DNA of 64,000 nucleotides from assembly GCA_012728855.1 (NCBI GenBank), contig JAAYEH010000156.1:1-64000 (forward strand), written 5' to 3'. The DNA comes from Rhodopirellula sp. (GTDB taxonomy: Bacteria; Planctomycetota; Planctomycetia; Pirellulales; Thermoguttaceae). The first letter of the stretch is position 1; each line of letters opens with the position of its first letter. A program made the translations under genes and the position numbers. Under the pieces are notes generated by a model, which saw nothing but the letters and a program-made list of their open reading frames with translations, was not told the origin of the DNA and ran no database searches. This document shows positions 16,676-27,188 of this stretch, in pieces.

Positions 16676-19600
16676 ATGACCGATCCCAACTGCCCGACAC
16701 ACGAGGAACTGGCCGCTTACCACTACGGCGAACTGGAGGAGGAGGCCGCCGCACCGCTGATTGAGCACATCAGCCGCTGTGTTTCCTGCCAAGCCCTACT
16801 CCAGACGTTCGACGAAGTGGGGGATACGTTGATCGCGCGACTCCGCCGCCCGATCGAGCAAGACCCTTACGCGGGGGAACTCCAACGCGAAGAGTTTTTC
16901 GCTCGTGCCAGAGCCATGAATATTTCCCGCGGCGCCTCGGCCGGACAGCGACCAGGGCGTTCACCGGCCGAGGCACCCTTCCCGCGAGAACTGGGCGAGT
17001 ACGAACTGCTGGCCAAGCTCGGCCAGGGGGGGATGGGCGCGGTCTACAAGGCCCGCCACACCCGGCTGGACCGGATCGTTGCCGTGAAAGTCCTCCCCAA
17101 AGAAAAGACGACCGACGAACGTGCCGTCGCACGTTTCGAACGAGAAATGAAAGCGGTGGGCCGGCTCAACCACCCGAACATCGTGCAAGCCTACGACGCC
17201 CGCGATATCGCCGGCACGACCGTACTCGTCATGGAGCACGTAGACGGCGCGGACCTGAGCCACATCGTCAAGCGTCATGGCCCGCTCAAGCTCTCCGACG
17301 CTTGCGAGTTGATCCGCCAGGCAGCGTTGGGACTGCAGTACGCGCACGAGAGCGGGTTGGTGCATCGCGACATCAAGCCTTCGAACCTGATGCTCTCGCG
17401 CGACGGCCAGCTCAAGATCCTCGACATGGGCTTGGCCCTGCTCCAGAGCGGCGAATCTCCGGCAGCCGACGGCGGCGAGTTGACCAGTGCCGGTCAGGCG
17501 ATGGGCACGGCCGACTACATGGCCCCGGAGCAGGTCAGCGACAGCCACTCCGTCGACATCCGCGCCGACATCTACTCGCTCGGTTGCACGCTCTACAAAC
17601 TGCTCACCGGCCATGCTCCCTTCAGCGGCCCGCAATACAAGACGCCGCTGGAGAAACTGATGGGCCACGTCCGCGATGCGGCGCGGCCGATTCAGATCCT
17701 GCGAACCGACGTGCCGGACGATCTGGCCGCGGTGATCAACCGCATGATCGCCAAGAATGTCGCCGAGCGGATTGCGACGCCGGGAGAAGTGGCGGAGGCG
17801 ATCGGCAGCCTTTCCCTCTGGAAGACGGGAGCGACGACGAGCAGCGATTTGGGAAGGCTTCTCGCAACATCGGAAGGGTCGGCAGAGACATCGCTGCCGG
17901 CTCCCGGGACGGTAGCCACCGAGCCCGTTGTCTCCTCCGCTCTCACCGGCACGGTTCCGCATGCGGCGGAACCGCTCCAAGCCGGCCTCGCCCGGTGGTT
18001 GGGCCAACGCAAGCGCTGGAAAGTCGCCATCGGGCTCGTTGTGTTGTTCGTTGCGTCGCTGGCAGCCTTCCAGATTGTCGTACGTATCCGCGACAAGCAA
18101 GGGCGGGAAACGGTGTTCCATGTCCCGGCAGGCGCGGAGATGAACGTCACCGCGGACGGGCAAGTGGAAATAGGGATGAACCTCGGGAATGCGAAGTCCA
18201 GTGACGATGAGCCCGGCAAGGCAACGGCGGGATCGAAAAGCGCGCCGGAGAATGGTTCGAATACGGTATCGGATCGGGCGCAAAGTGACTCGAAATCCGA
18301 ACGCGTCGATCTTGAGCCGGGTTCACCCATGAACTGCACCGCGCTGGTTACCAAGCCGATTTCGATCCCTGGTCTCCGTTCTTGGACGATCGAAACGCGT
18401 GACCCCCGACACGCCTTGGCGAGCTTCGCTCTTAGCGCCGATGGCCATCTTGCCGCGCTAGGCGACAGGTTCGGGTGCATTCGGGTATGGAATACGCGGA
18501 CGGGCGAACTGCACCGCGTGCTGGTCGGCCACGATGATATCGCAAGGTGGAATTCTGTGTCGGGGCTCGCGTGGTCCCCGGATGCAAAGCTTCTGGCGTC
18601 GAGTGGCAACGATAGAAGAATCTGTTTCTGGAACGTGCAAACCGGAGCGCTCGTCCGCGTGTTTCAGCGGACCGCCTACAGTCCGCCACAGGCGCTTGCC
18701 TGGTCTTCGGACGCACGATGGCTGGCCGCTGCCGCGTCGAATGGCACGATTGTACTATGGCAGATGGATAACGCCGCAAAGCCGCGGAGCCTTCCGATCC
18801 CAGCAGGCGCGAATCGGGAAATCCGCATCGCCTGGTCACCGGACGCACAAGTCCTGGCATCGACCGACACCGACGGTTCAATTCGCCTATGGAGCCCATC
18901 AGAAGGCCAGCTACTCCATACGTACCGGCCGACAACTGTTACGGGGCCTATCCGCGATCTTGCGTGGGCGCCCGACGGCGCGATCCTCGCTGTGGCAAGA
19001 AGGGGAAAAGACGGAGCGGGTGTCGTCGATTTCTTGGACCGCTTAGGCAATGTGGTTAGGAGCGAAATCACATCCGGGGGCGTGGCGCCTGACTCCCTGG
19101 CATGGCTGGCCGATGGCAAGCACATTGTATTGGCCAAGGGCGATCTTGTTCGGGTTATTACCATTCTGGATGTCGCTACCTGGAAAGAAGTTTTCAGCCG
19201 CAAATTGTCGCCGTTAAGTGGCCTCGCCATCGTCCAAGCTGCCACAGATGGCTCTATATTGAGCCTTGTCAGTACCTATGGATGCTTATTCATCTGGGAT
19301 TTCGATGCCGGGCGATCAATGTTGCCTTTGCGAAACCCCGACAGAACCATCTCGGGAGAGATCGCCCTCAATTCGAATGACATCGCCTTCGGAGCCGGCG
19401 GTAATCGATTAGCCATACTCGGGTACTCCCCTGAGCTTCGGTTCATCGATGGGAGAAACGGACTGTTCGCGGGGAGTGTCAGACCGGGAAACACAGCATC
19501 AAACTTCACGGCTTTTTCTCCCGACTTGGCTCGTTTTGCTAAGTGTAAAGAAAACCATCTGACCGTGTGGGATACAGAGCTGGCAAAGGAAATCAGTCGG

Positions 19601-20422
19601 AACGTTCTACGCCAAACACCGGAGAGCCTCCTCTGGAGCCCAAACGGAAATGTCGTTGCGGTCAGCTATCCAGACGCCGCGGTCGAAATCTGGAACGCCG
19701 TTCCAGGATCGCTTGTGCGGAAGTTTCCGGTCGGCGGCAAGGCGGCCGGTTGGTCGGCAGATGGGCTCGTATTAGCGGTTGCTTCAGCCGAGGAACTGCA
19801 TCTCTGTGACTCGGATAGCGGAACTTCGGTGAAGAACCTAAAGCTGCCGGCAGCCGTCTCCCATGCGGCTTGGTCGCCTGACGGCCGGCGGCTGGCCGTC
19901 TCGGCGGGCATGGCTGTTCACACGTTCGATGCCAGGACGGGAGTGCCTCTGCATACCTATCAGAGCCAGAAAAGGTCATTCCACAGAGTTTGGCCATTCC
20001 GAAGAATCTGGTGGCTTGAGGACGGAGCGAAGCTGATGGCGGAAACGGAGTGGCAGTTACAAATCTGGGATGCGACTTCTCACGAACCGCTGCAAACGCT
20101 TTCCACTTTCGGAATTCCGCTTGACACGGACCTCCGCAGAATCGTATCGACTGAAAGCGGCACGTGCTGGTTTCGTCAGTTGGATGACGGATCGCCGCTG
20201 GGAGCCGTTGCAGTGGTCGGCGATCGGATCTGTGTAGCAATCTCCCCGGAAGGTCACTATCGCGGACCGGCGGGAGTGGAAAAGCAGTTGGTCTATGTGG
20301 TACTGACCGACGCCGGCGAGCAACTCACGTTGACGCCCGAGGAGTTTGCCGCGAAGTATGGCTGGAAGAACGACCCGAGTAAAGTCAACCTTTCCGAGCG
20401 GCCGGAGGAGACAAAACCATGA
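16676..20422 (+). CDS. Zinc-finger / Ser-Thr kinase / transmembrane / WD40 receptor
   Basis: 1248 residues from the ATG at 16676 (GAGGA upstream). Order of parts: residues 1-45 carry [12 protein letters not shown] and the anti-sigma-type zinc motif HISRCVSC (HxxxCxxC); residues about 105-385 are a Hanks-type kinase with [24 protein letters not shown], a DMG in place of DFG, and APE; one membrane span near 449-470 ([18 protein letters not shown]); then from about 570 to 1160 at least seven WD40-like blades ([51 protein letters not shown]). The likely topology puts the kinase inside and the propeller outside. It should control the ECF sigma factor encoded just before it. Its stop overlaps the next gene as ATGA. 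Confidence 0.9.
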   Translation: MTDPNCPTHEELAAYHYGELEEEAAAPLIEHISRCVSCQALLQTFDEVGDTLIARLRRPIEQDPYAGELQREEFFARARAMNISRGASAGQRPGRSPAEAPFPRELGEYELLAKLGQGGMGAVYKARHTRLDRIVAVKVLPKEKTTDERAVARFEREMKAVGRLNHPNIVQAYDARDIAGTTVLVMEHVDGADLSHIVKRHGPLKLSDACELIRQAALGLQYAHESGLVHRDIKPSNLMLSRDGQLKILDMGLALLQSGESPAADGGELTSAGQAMGTADYMAPEQVSDSHSVDIRADIYSLGCTLYKLLTGHAPFSGPQYKTPLEKLMGHVRDAARPIQILRTDVPDDLAAVINRMIAKNVAERIATPGEVAEAIGSLSLWKTGATTSSDLGRLLATSEGSAETSLPAPGTVATEPVVSSALTGTVPHAAEPLQAGLARWLGQRKRWKVAIGLVVLFVASLAAFQIVVRIRDKQGRETVFHVPAGAEMNVTADGQVEIGMNLGNAKSSDDEPGKATAGSKSAPENGSNTVSDRAQSDSKSERVDLEPGSPMNCTALVTKPISIPGLRSWTIETRDPRHALASFALSADGHLAALGDRFGCIRVWNTRTGELHRVLVGHDDIARWNSVSGLAWSPDAKLLASSGNDRRICFWNVQTGALVRVFQRTAYSPPQALAWSSDARWLAAAASNGTIVLWQMDNAAKPRSLPIPAGANREIRIAWSPDAQVLASTDTDGSIRLWSPSEGQLLHTYRPTTVTGPIRDLAWAPDGAILAVARRGKDGAGVVDFLDRLGNVVRSEITSGGVAPDSLAWLADGKHIVLAKGDLVRVITILDVATWKEVFSRKLSPLSGLAIVQAATDGSILSLVSTYGCLFIWDFDAGRSMLPLRNPDRTISGEIALNSNDIAFGAGGNRLAILGYSPELRFIDGRNGLFAGSVRPGNTASNFTAFSPDLARFAKCKENHLTVWDTELAKEISRNVLRQTPESLLWSPNGNVVAVSYPDAAVEIWNAVPGSLVRKFPVGGKAAGWSADGLVLAVASAEELHLCDSDSGTSVKNLKLPAAVSHAAWSPDGRRLAVSAGMAVHTFDARTGVPLHTYQSQKRSFHRVWPFRRIWWLEDGAKLMAETEWQLQIWDATSHEPLQTLSTFGIPLDTDLRRIVSTESGTCWFRQLDDGSPLGAVAVVGDRICVAISPEGHYRGPAGVEKQLVYVVLTDAGEQLTLTPEEFAAKYGWKNDPSKVNLSERPEETKP

Positions 20423-22382
20423 AAGCCGTAGCGCTTCCCGGCGGCAACGCACTCAGTATGCTGCTGCTTCTGATCACCCTTTTGCTGATCCGCGGCGTTT
20501 CCGCGGCGCCGAAGACAGAGGCGATCCCTTACCGTTGGGTCTTCGTTTCGCCCGACTTGCGGCAGCGCGACGAGGCCGAGCAGGTGGCCCAGGTCGCCCG
20601 CACCGCTTCCCAGCACGGCTTCAACGGCATGGTCCTCAGCGCGAGGTTCGACACGATCGAAGTCTGCCCGCCGAGATATTTCGAGAACCTCCAATTCGTC
20701 AAGCAAGTTTGCGAAGAACAACAGCTCGAGATCATTCCCCTGCTGTGCAGTATAGGCTACGGTTCCGCACATCTTCGCAAGGACTTCGCAGCGGGTTTGC
20801 CGGTTTGCGACGCCCGTTTCATCGTGGACAGCGACGAGGCGAAGTTTGCCAGCGACACCCCGGTTGGCGTTGTCAACGGCAGCTTCGAGGTCTTTGCCGG
20901 CAATCGGGTACAACGCTGCAAGCTGCAGGACAAACCGGGCAGCGTGAGCTTCATCGACCCGCAGGGCGTCAAAGACGGTCGGGTTTCACTCCGCTTTGAG
21001 AATTTCGGCCGTAACCAAGGCCACGGACGGGTCATGTTCGAGGTTCCCGTCCGACCTTTTCGCTGCTATGTCGCGAGTTGCTGGGTCAAATCGCAAGCTC
21101 TCCAGTCGGCAGACTCAAGCTCCAGATCTATGGTCCGCGCGGAGCGATAACCACCACCGACTACGAGTCGGATGGTTCCGGCGAGTGGTCGCAGATCCGC
21201 CTGGGATTCAACAGCATGGGACTGCCCGCGGTGCGGGTCTACGCGGGCATCTGGGGCGGGCGGAGCGGCGTTTTCTGGCTGGACGATTTGCGCGTCGAGG
21301 AGGTTGGGCTGCTCAACGTCCTGCGACGGCCGGGCACGCCGATCACCGTCCGGGGCGAGCGACCGAACGCAATCCACGAAGAGGGGCGGGACTTCGAGCC
21401 GATCACCGATCCAAAACTGAATTTCCACTTCGATCACGATTGCCCCACGATCAAGCTGCGGCCCGAGTCGCGGATCCGCCAGGGCCAGACACTCCGGGTC
21501 AGCTACTATCACGGCACGTCCGTCACCCCACGCCAGGTGAGTCTCTGCATGTCCGAGCCGGGGCTCGATGAGATCCGGCGTAAGCAGGCGGAACTTGTGC
21601 AGAAGCACCTTGCCCCGCGCGTGTGGTTTTTGGGAATGGACGAGATCCGCCAGGGCGGTTCCTGCGCCGCGTGCAAGGCCCGTAAAAAGTCGATGGCGGA
21701 GATACTCGGCGACTACATCACTCGCCAGGTCCAACGCATTCGTGAATTGAACCCGGACGCGGAAGTGTTCATCTGGTCGGACATGCTCGATCCGCATCAC
21801 AATGCCCACCGCGACTACTACATGGTCGATGGAGACTTGACCGGTTCCTGGCAATACGTGCCGAAAGATCTGCGGATCGCCTGTTGGAATCACAAGGCGC
21901 GAGAGCAGAGCCTTGCGCACTTCTCCCGTCTCGGCTTTCGGACCTTGGCCGCCGCCTATTACGACGCCGACACTCTAAAGAGCACTTACGGTTGGCTCGA
22001 TTCGATCAGCCGTACACCCGGGGCCTTGGGGATCATGTACACGACGTGGCGCAAGAAGTACGATTTGCTCGGTTCGTTCGGCGATCTTGTCGCGCAGGGT
22101 GTTGTTCCGTTGTTGCCTCGCGACTCCGCGCCACGTCGGCTGAGCAAGGCGTCGGAGGAGAGATCGGAAGCGAAGGAGGATAGCCCGTCTACGAATCGCC
22201 AAACGGCAGCAGAGTTTCGCACCTGGACCGATCGTGGCGGTCGATACAAGATGGAAGCCGAGTTCGCAGGCGCCGCCGGCGGTGCAGTCAACCTCCGCCA
22301 GCGCAACGGCGACGTGATCAGCATTGAACTGGAAAAGCTGAGCGCAGAGGATCAGCAGTGGATTGAGCGGCGAAAGAAGTAA
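20419..22382 (+). pseudogene. Secreted TIM-barrel hydrolase-like protein with SHD1 tail, split by a frameshift
   Basis: Two overlapping frames make one protein. The first (20419-21150) starts with a signal peptide (LLLLITLLLIRGVSAAP) and a TIM-barrel-like N-terminus (FVSPDLRQRDEAEQVAQVAR, HGFNGMVLSARFD). The second (open from about 21078 to 22382) carries GVFWLDDLRVEEVG, VWFLGMDEIRQGGSC and EVFIWSDMLDPHHN, ending in an SHD1 domain (RTWTDRGGRYKMEAEFAGAAGG, LEKLSAEDQQWIERR). The switch falls between about 21090 and 21130, where one missing base would explain it. I see no good slippery heptamer, so decay or sequencing error is likelier than programmed frameshifting. The fold resembles GH20-type glycan hydrolases, which I cannot confirm. 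It is translationally coupled to the kinase gene. Confidence 0.7.
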
Positions 22383-22415
22383 AGACGAAGGAAAACCGAA
22401 AGTAAACGCGGAAAA

Positions 22416-22835
22416 TCAACCACCCCTCCTGCAAGCCGTCCAAGCACCCTTTCTGATGGGTGGCGAGAAAAACCAGGTGGCCAGCACCGCCGCACCAAAC
22501 AGGCAGTAGCCCAGCGTGAAGACCCAAGGCGGGGCTCGGAAGAAGATCAACTCGTGGGCCCAGTAGGCAATGAACGCGTCCGGCCGGGGCTCCCCACCAC
22601 CCAGCCGCCGTAAATCGTTCTCCCACACGGTCAGTGGACAGACAATTCCCAAGAGGCTCTGGGCAACGACCACACCGATCATGACGAGATGGACGGCTCG
22701 AAACCAGAGATTGCGGGTCCATCGCCAGCCCAGCGCCATCCCCAACAGAACCGCCACGAGGCCCAGCACGACAAACGCGATGTAGGCGGCATGCACCACA
22801 ACCACGGCATCGGCGAGTAGACGGTAGGTGTTCAT
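22416..22835 (-). CDS. DUF2784 family membrane protein
   Basis: 139 residues with about four hydrophobic spans (LLADAVVVVHAAYIAFVVLG, LVAVLLGMALGW, VHLVMIGVVVAQSLLGIVCPLT, VFTLGYCLFGAAVLATWFF). The conserved signature CPLTVWENDLRR after the third span and the N-terminal AxxVVxxHxAYIxFV identify DUF2784. Function unknown; found widely as a small inner-membrane protein. It ends head-on towards the SHD1 gene, 33 bases away. Confidence 0.88.
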   Translation of the reverse strand: MNTYRLLADAVVVVHAAYIAFVVLGLVAVLLGMALGWRWTRNLWFRAVHLVMIGVVVAQSLLGIVCPLTVWENDLRRLGGGEPRPDAFIAYWAHELIFFRAPPWVFTLGYCLFGAAVLATWFFSPPIRKGAWTACRRGG

Positions 22836-22864
22836 CAACCGGTATGATGGTTCGGGGCCGAGAA

Positions 22865-23767
22865 TTATTCCCGGTCGTGTCGGGCTTTGCCCACCGACGC
22901 AAACGCCTGTGGGAGGTACGACACCAGATCGCCGGCAACCAAGGCCTCCTGACCCCGCTGGGCCGCCGCCAGATCGCCAGCCAGCCCGTGAAGAAAAACG
23001 CCCAGTCGCGCAGCGTCGATCGGGGCGAGCTTCTGGCACAGCAAGGATACGATCAGACCGGTCAGCACATCGCCGCTGCCGCCGCTGGCCATGCCAGCGT
23101 TGCCCGTCGTGTTTCTGGCGGCGAGGCGGCCGTCGGTTACCAGCGTGCGGTGGCTTTTGAGAACGACAACCACTCCACAGCGGGCCGCCAGTTCGATCGC
23201 CAATCGCTCGCGCTCCTCCAGCGGCGGCGCCCGCTCGGCGCCGATGAGCCGGGCGAATTCGCCGGGATGCGGTGTGAGGATTCTCGGACCGCCCGGGCGT
23301 GACAGGATCTCGGGACGAGTCGCCAACGCGTTGAGTCCGTCGGCGTCGATGACTACGGGCTGGTCCAGAGTCGTGTACAGTTTTGCGACCAACGCATCGA
23401 GTCCCAGAGAACGGCCCAGGCCGGGGCCGACGGCGACCGCGGTCGCCGGGGCAGCCGCGCGGAGGATCGCCGCCTTTGCCGAAAAAGCGATGCGGCCCCT
23501 GCGATCGCAGGGAAGAGGCGTGGTCATATACGAGGGCTCGCCGCCGGCAACGGTATCCAGGCAGACGTCGGCCACGGCGAGTCGCACCAATCCGGCCCCG
23601 CCCCGCAAGGCGGCCATGCCCGCCAAGGTCACGGCGCCGGTCATCCCCCGGGATCCACCGAGAATCAAGGCGGTGCCAAAGGTTCCCTTATGGCTCTCGG
23701 GTTCCCGCTCGGCGAGCAACGGCAGGTTGCGCAAGGTGGTTTCTTCGATCTGCATCGTGGTGCTCAC
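22865..23767 (-). CDS. nnrD: ADP/ATP-dependent NAD(P)H-hydrate dehydratase
   Basis: 300 residues. The ribokinase-like fold of the YjeF C-terminal family is shown by HKGTFGTALILGGSRGMTGA, VAVGPGLGRS, VVIDADGLNAL, LTPHPGEFARL and the catalytic GNAGMASGGSGDVLTG. The enzyme repairs NAD(P)H damaged by hydration. There is no N-terminal NnrE epimerase domain, so the epimerase must be encoded elsewhere. Its start overlaps the stop of larB as ATGA. Confidence 0.92.
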   Translation of the reverse strand: MSTTMQIEETTLRNLPLLAEREPESHKGTFGTALILGGSRGMTGAVTLAGMAALRGGAGLVRLAVADVCLDTVAGGEPSYMTTPLPCDRRGRIAFSAKAAILRAAAPATAVAVGPGLGRSLGLDALVAKLYTTLDQPVVIDADGLNALATRPEILSRPGGPRILTPHPGEFARLIGAERAPPLEERERLAIELAARCGVVVVLKSHRTLVTDGRLAARNTTGNAGMASGGSGDVLTGLIVSLLCQKLAPIDAARLGVFLHGLAGDLAAAQRGQEALVAGDLVSYLPQAFASVGKARHDRE

Positions 23768-24546
23768 TGGGCGCGGTTGCGCGCGACGTTTCTGGCGATC
23801 AGGCCGGCGACATAGCCGCCTTTGAAGCCGGCGTCGATGTTGACGACGGTGACGTTGGAAGCGCAGCTATTGAGCATCCCCAACAGTGCCGCCAGGCCGC
23901 CGAAACTGGCGCCGTAGCCCACGCTCGTCGGCACGGCGACCACCGGGCAAGCGACATGACCTCCGACGACGCTCGGCAACGCGCCTTCCATGCCCGCGAC
24001 AACCACCACGGCGTCGGCCGACTGGATCCGCGGCAGGTTCGCCGCCAGCCGATGCGGCCCCGCAACACCGATGTCCTGAACCAGCGTCACCTCGGCGCCG
24101 GTCCACAAGGCGGTTTCCCGAGCCTCTTCGGCGACGGGCAGATCGCTGGTGCCGGCGGTGACGATCACCACCCGGCCCGCGGGCCCCTTGCGAGCGGCCG
24201 GGGGCTGGCCGGACAACGGAATGCGGAAGGTGCGGCCCACCGGGTTGAAAACCCCGCCGGGAAACTGCGTCGCCAGTTCGGCTGCCTGCTGCGGCGTCAT
24301 CCGCGTGGCCAGCACGTCGACGCCGCTGTCCAGCAGTGCCGAGAAGATCTTGGCCATGGCGGCCACCGTCTTGCCTTGGGCGAAAACAACTTCGGGGAAT
24401 CCGCAACGCCGCCCGCGGTCCAAGTCCACCTGGGCCTCGCCCACGTCGGCGATCCCGGCGGAGCGGATCAGTTGTGCGAAGTCTGCGACGGAAACATCTC
24501 CGTCCAGCAGTCGCCTGGCGAGTTTTTCAATTTCGTGCGTTTCCAT
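23764..24546 (-). CDS. larB: Nickel-pincer cofactor biosynthesis protein LarB
   Basis: 260 residues, start METHEIEKLARRLLDGDV at 24546. The C-terminal half resembles AIR carboxylase PurE (VVIVTAGTSDLPVAEEA, VVVVAGMEGALPSVVGG, VAVPTSVGYGASFGG), which with the LarB-specific N-terminus (FPEVVFAQGKTV, ATRMTPQQAA) identifies LarB. It carboxylates and hydrolyses nicotinic acid adenine dinucleotide to start nickel-pincer synthesis. Coupled to nnrD by a 4-base overlap; both act on NAD-type nucleotides. Confidence 0.93.
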   Translation of the reverse strand: METHEIEKLARRLLDGDVSVADFAQLIRSAGIADVGEAQVDLDRGRRCGFPEVVFAQGKTVAAMAKIFSALLDSGVDVLATRMTPQQAAELATQFPGGVFNPVGRTFRIPLSGQPPAARKGPAGRVVIVTAGTSDLPVAEEARETALWTGAEVTLVQDIGVAGPHRLAANLPRIQSADAVVVVAGMEGALPSVVGGHVACPVVAVPTSVGYGASFGGLAALLGMLNSCASNVTVVNIDAGFKGGYVAGLIARNVARNRAQ

Positions 24547-24774
24547 CAGAAATCGTTTGTTTCGTCGCGGGGTTTCCGGGCCGGAGTAAGAGCACAATGA
24601 TCCATTTCACCGAGCATGGTTCAGGATAATGGCGCCTTCGTTTCCAGGCAAGCGAGGGCACGTTTTGGATAGTCGGTGGCTAATGCTTCACCGCGAACGA
24701 ATCAACAAGTCGATGGCCCGCAGTAATGAGGATGCGTGCCCTCGCATCTCGCCGAAGTAGGCGTACGTTGGTGT

Positions 24775-24960
24775 TCACAGCTGCCATGGTGTCCTCATGG
24801 GCCGGTTGAGCATTTGATTGGCCTCGGCGTCGTTGACGAAACGCTCCGCCCGCGGGTTCCATTGGAGTTTTCGCTTCAGCAGCATGACGATGTTGCCCAG
24901 GTGGCAGAGGCTCGCCGTACGGTGGCCGATCTCGACGGCCCCGATCGGATTGTTGCGGGA
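24775..24960 (-). pseudogene. C-terminal remnant of a Gfo/Idh/MocA-family oxidoreductase
   Basis: About 62 residues (GAVEIGHRTASLCHLGNIVM, LQWNPRAERFVNDAEANQML, RPMRTPWQL) match the C-terminal end of planctomycete Gfo/Idh/MocA-type dehydrogenases, where HR(T/S)xxxCHLGNIA, a WDP motif, DxEAN and RPMRxPW recur. The NAD-binding N-terminus is absent. The frame continues upstream into transposase sequence, so this is the tail of a gene cut by a mobile element. Confidence 0.7.
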
Positions 24961-25104
24961 CTTCACCGCGGTCGCCCGCCGGTTGCGGAACACGAAGGCC
25001 CAGCCGTTCATGGGGGCTTGCTGGAGTTGCTGGCGACCGATGGCGGCCAAGCCATCGATTCCACGACGGAAATCCACCGGCGCGACCGCCACCAGGATTC
25101 GCAT
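24961..25104 (-). pseudogene. IS66 family Orf2 (TnpB) N-terminal fragment
   Basis: 48 residues starting MRILVAVAPVDFRRGIDGLA and including GWAFVFRNRRATAVK. The PVDFRRGIDGL and VFVFRNRR motifs are the hallmark of the small TnpB protein of IS66 elements, normally about 115 residues. It stops at the joint with the oxidoreductase tail. No IS66 transposase gene or terminal repeat is visible, so this is a relic. Confidence 0.75.
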
Positions 25105-25156
25105 ATGCCGACACGCTGGCGCAATACCTGCGAGGGAGGTATCCACGACAGGATTA

Positions 25157-27154
25157 TCAGTCCGTTGAAGGCCGTGGCGCAGAGGCTTCCAGGTCCGGGG
25201 GAGATCGTGCGGCGACTTTGCCTAAAGCGGCGACGGTGAAAATCAGCGGGTACAGCTCTTCGTAGTACCACAGCTTGGCAAAATAGAAGCCGATCGGGGC
25301 CGGTACAAAAGTCGTCCCCCTGGCAGTTGCTTGGACAATCCAGTCGACACCCCGGGCAAGGGCTACGCGCATTAGGACCACGCTCGACTCGGCAAAACAA
25401 GCCTCCGGGTTGCAGTGGGACGAAGGGTCGCCCGCCGCCCCGCCGCCCGCCGCCAGACCTTGGTCGCGCCGAACGCCTGCGTCCTCGACGCTCCCAAGCA
25501 GACTTGCCAGGGCTTCCACGGCAAATGCCGTTTCTTCGACGGAGGAAGGCGTACCGAAATCACCGCCCCATCCGCCGTCAGGATTCTGTGCGTTCAACAG
25601 CCGGCTGATCGCCTTCTCCCAATCGATGGGCGGCGTGCGATGGCGAAAGTTGCGTTGCAGCATGGCGTCGGCCGCCAGCAACACGCGCGAGGTGCCGTAA
25701 GTCGGGTTTTCTTCGCCAACACTGAACTGATTTCCAAACCAAAGGGGCACCCAAGCCCCGTCTTCGCGCTGCTGCCGAGTCAAGAAACCAATTGCCCGAT
25801 CGACTGCGACATCCAATCGCGTCTGGAGAGCCTCCGGCATCTGCGCGTGCCATATCGACCAGGCGCGGATCGCGTGGGCGGTGAGATCGGCGCTGCTGCG
25901 GTCGAAGGGGAAATGTCCCCAGCCGCGACAAAAGGTAGGGATGCCTCCGTCGCGGTTCTGCAAATCGAGCAGCCAGCCGATGCCCGCTTCGGCTGCCTGA
26001 CGGCACTGCGGGTTGCTGGGGCCCAATCGATGCAGCGCCAGCAGCGCTCCCGGGGTATCGTCCGCGTCGGGAACGCCGCCGCTGAGATCGGTCCATGCCC
26101 AGGCTCCGGGCGGCGCGTGCGTATAGGGGTGCTCGCGACAATACTGCTGGCCCAGCAGCCAACGCGTGATCTCCGTACGCGCCGATTCGTCGAGGTGCTG
26201 ATCCAATTCGCCGGCACCGGCCAACGCATTGACACTGAGCGTCGTCACCCAAGTGGCAAGATTGGTGTCGATCGGCCAGCTTCCATCGGGACGCACACTC
26301 CGGACGAGGAACCGGACGCCGTCGCGCGTTACCGGACAGTCGGCCTCGCCCGCGCCGACCAGGCTCAGCACAACGAATCCCGTCAGCGGCGTTGCTTCCA
26401 GGAATCCACCGCTGGTGGGCTGGATCGACCGTAGAACTCTCAAAGTGCGCCGGCGAGCGAGATCGCGAACGATCCTCGTGATTGGGTTGCGTGTGGGACA
26501 GCGGTGATGCCTGACCTGGCCGATGGCGATCAGTGCCGGCAACGCGTAGCTGACGACGGGAAGGCGCAGCCACTGAAACCACCGGTGCGGACAAACAGCC
26601 AATTCAAAGGGAAGTTGGGGAACGCGCCGCCACGCGTTTGGCCCTTCTCCGAGTCGACCGGCAATGGCCAGAGTCGTCAGAATGGGCACGGAAAACGTGC
26701 GGTCTTTCCCGTACCGACCGGCAATGGCCGTCGCCAGGCGGCACGGTTCCAGGCTGCCGGCGGCCGCCGTGAGCCAGCGCTCGGCGCCGGCGACGTTTTC
26801 GCGATAGCGCTGCTCTCCGGCGGCGATCGCAAACGCGGCCCAGCAAATCGCCGTGGTACTGATGTTACTGAAGCTGAGGACCGTATCGCCCCAACCGCCG
26901 TCCGCGTTCTGGGTTTTCGCGAGCCAGGCCAGGCCGTCTTCGCTCAGTCGCCGGCAATCTTCTCGCCAGTGCGCCTCGCCATGCTTTGGCGCGGCTCGGC
27001 TGTACGAGGACAACGCCGAAACAGCAATCGCTGTCGAAAGCGCGCTGGCCGAAAGAGCGCCCTCCCAATGCCCGTGCGCGCCTCGTGATGCCAACAGCGC
27101 GCGGCGGGCTGCGGTGAAAGCCTCTTGTAGATCGCTTGAATGCATACTCGTCAT
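25157..27154 (-). CDS. Squalene-hopene-cyclase-like terpene cyclase
   Basis: 665 residues. The catalytic DxDD of class II terpene cyclases is present as DADD in GGVPDADDTPGA near residue 362. QW-type repeats occur along the protein: QNADGGWGDT, QNRDGGIPTF, QREDGAWVPLW and QNPDGGWGGDFG. The C-terminus FYFAKLWYYEELYPLIFTVAALG is also typical. These enzymes protonate and cyclise squalene or long polyprenyl chains at the membrane. A Gly/Cys-rich insert near residue 575-600 is unusual. No squalene synthase gene is seen here, while a polyprenyl synthase is, so the substrate need not be squalene. It is the last of seven minus-strand genes; the gap to the preceding gene is 34 bases. Confidence 0.88.
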   Translation of the reverse strand: MTSMHSSDLQEAFTAARRALLASRGAHGHWEGALSASALSTAIAVSALSSYSRAAPKHGEAHWREDCRRLSEDGLAWLAKTQNADGGWGDTVLSFSNISTTAICWAAFAIAAGEQRYRENVAGAERWLTAAAGSLEPCRLATAIAGRYGKDRTFSVPILTTLAIAGRLGEGPNAWRRVPQLPFELAVCPHRWFQWLRLPVVSYALPALIAIGQVRHHRCPTRNPITRIVRDLARRRTLRVLRSIQPTSGGFLEATPLTGFVVLSLVGAGEADCPVTRDGVRFLVRSVRPDGSWPIDTNLATWVTTLSVNALAGAGELDQHLDESARTEITRWLLGQQYCREHPYTHAPPGAWAWTDLSGGVPDADDTPGALLALHRLGPSNPQCRQAAEAGIGWLLDLQNRDGGIPTFCRGWGHFPFDRSSADLTAHAIRAWSIWHAQMPEALQTRLDVAVDRAIGFLTRQQREDGAWVPLWFGNQFSVGEENPTYGTSRVLLAADAMLQRNFRHRTPPIDWEKAISRLLNAQNPDGGWGGDFGTPSSVEETAFAVEALASLLGSVEDAGVRRDQGLAAGGGAAGDPSSHCNPEACFAESSVVLMRVALARGVDWIVQATARGTTFVPAPIGFYFAKLWYYEELYPLIFTVAALGKVAARSPPDLEASAPRPSTD

Positions 27155-27188
27155 TGAGGCTGCTGCTTCTTTGACATGATCACGTCCT

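Larger units (their letters stand above)
24547..25156. other. Gap of about 600 bases holding gene debris
   Basis: The only recognisable contents are two fused gene fragments on the minus strand, listed separately. The rest (24547-24774 and 25105-25156) shows no gene. It separates the larB-nnrD unit from the terpenoid-type cluster. Confidence 0.55.
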
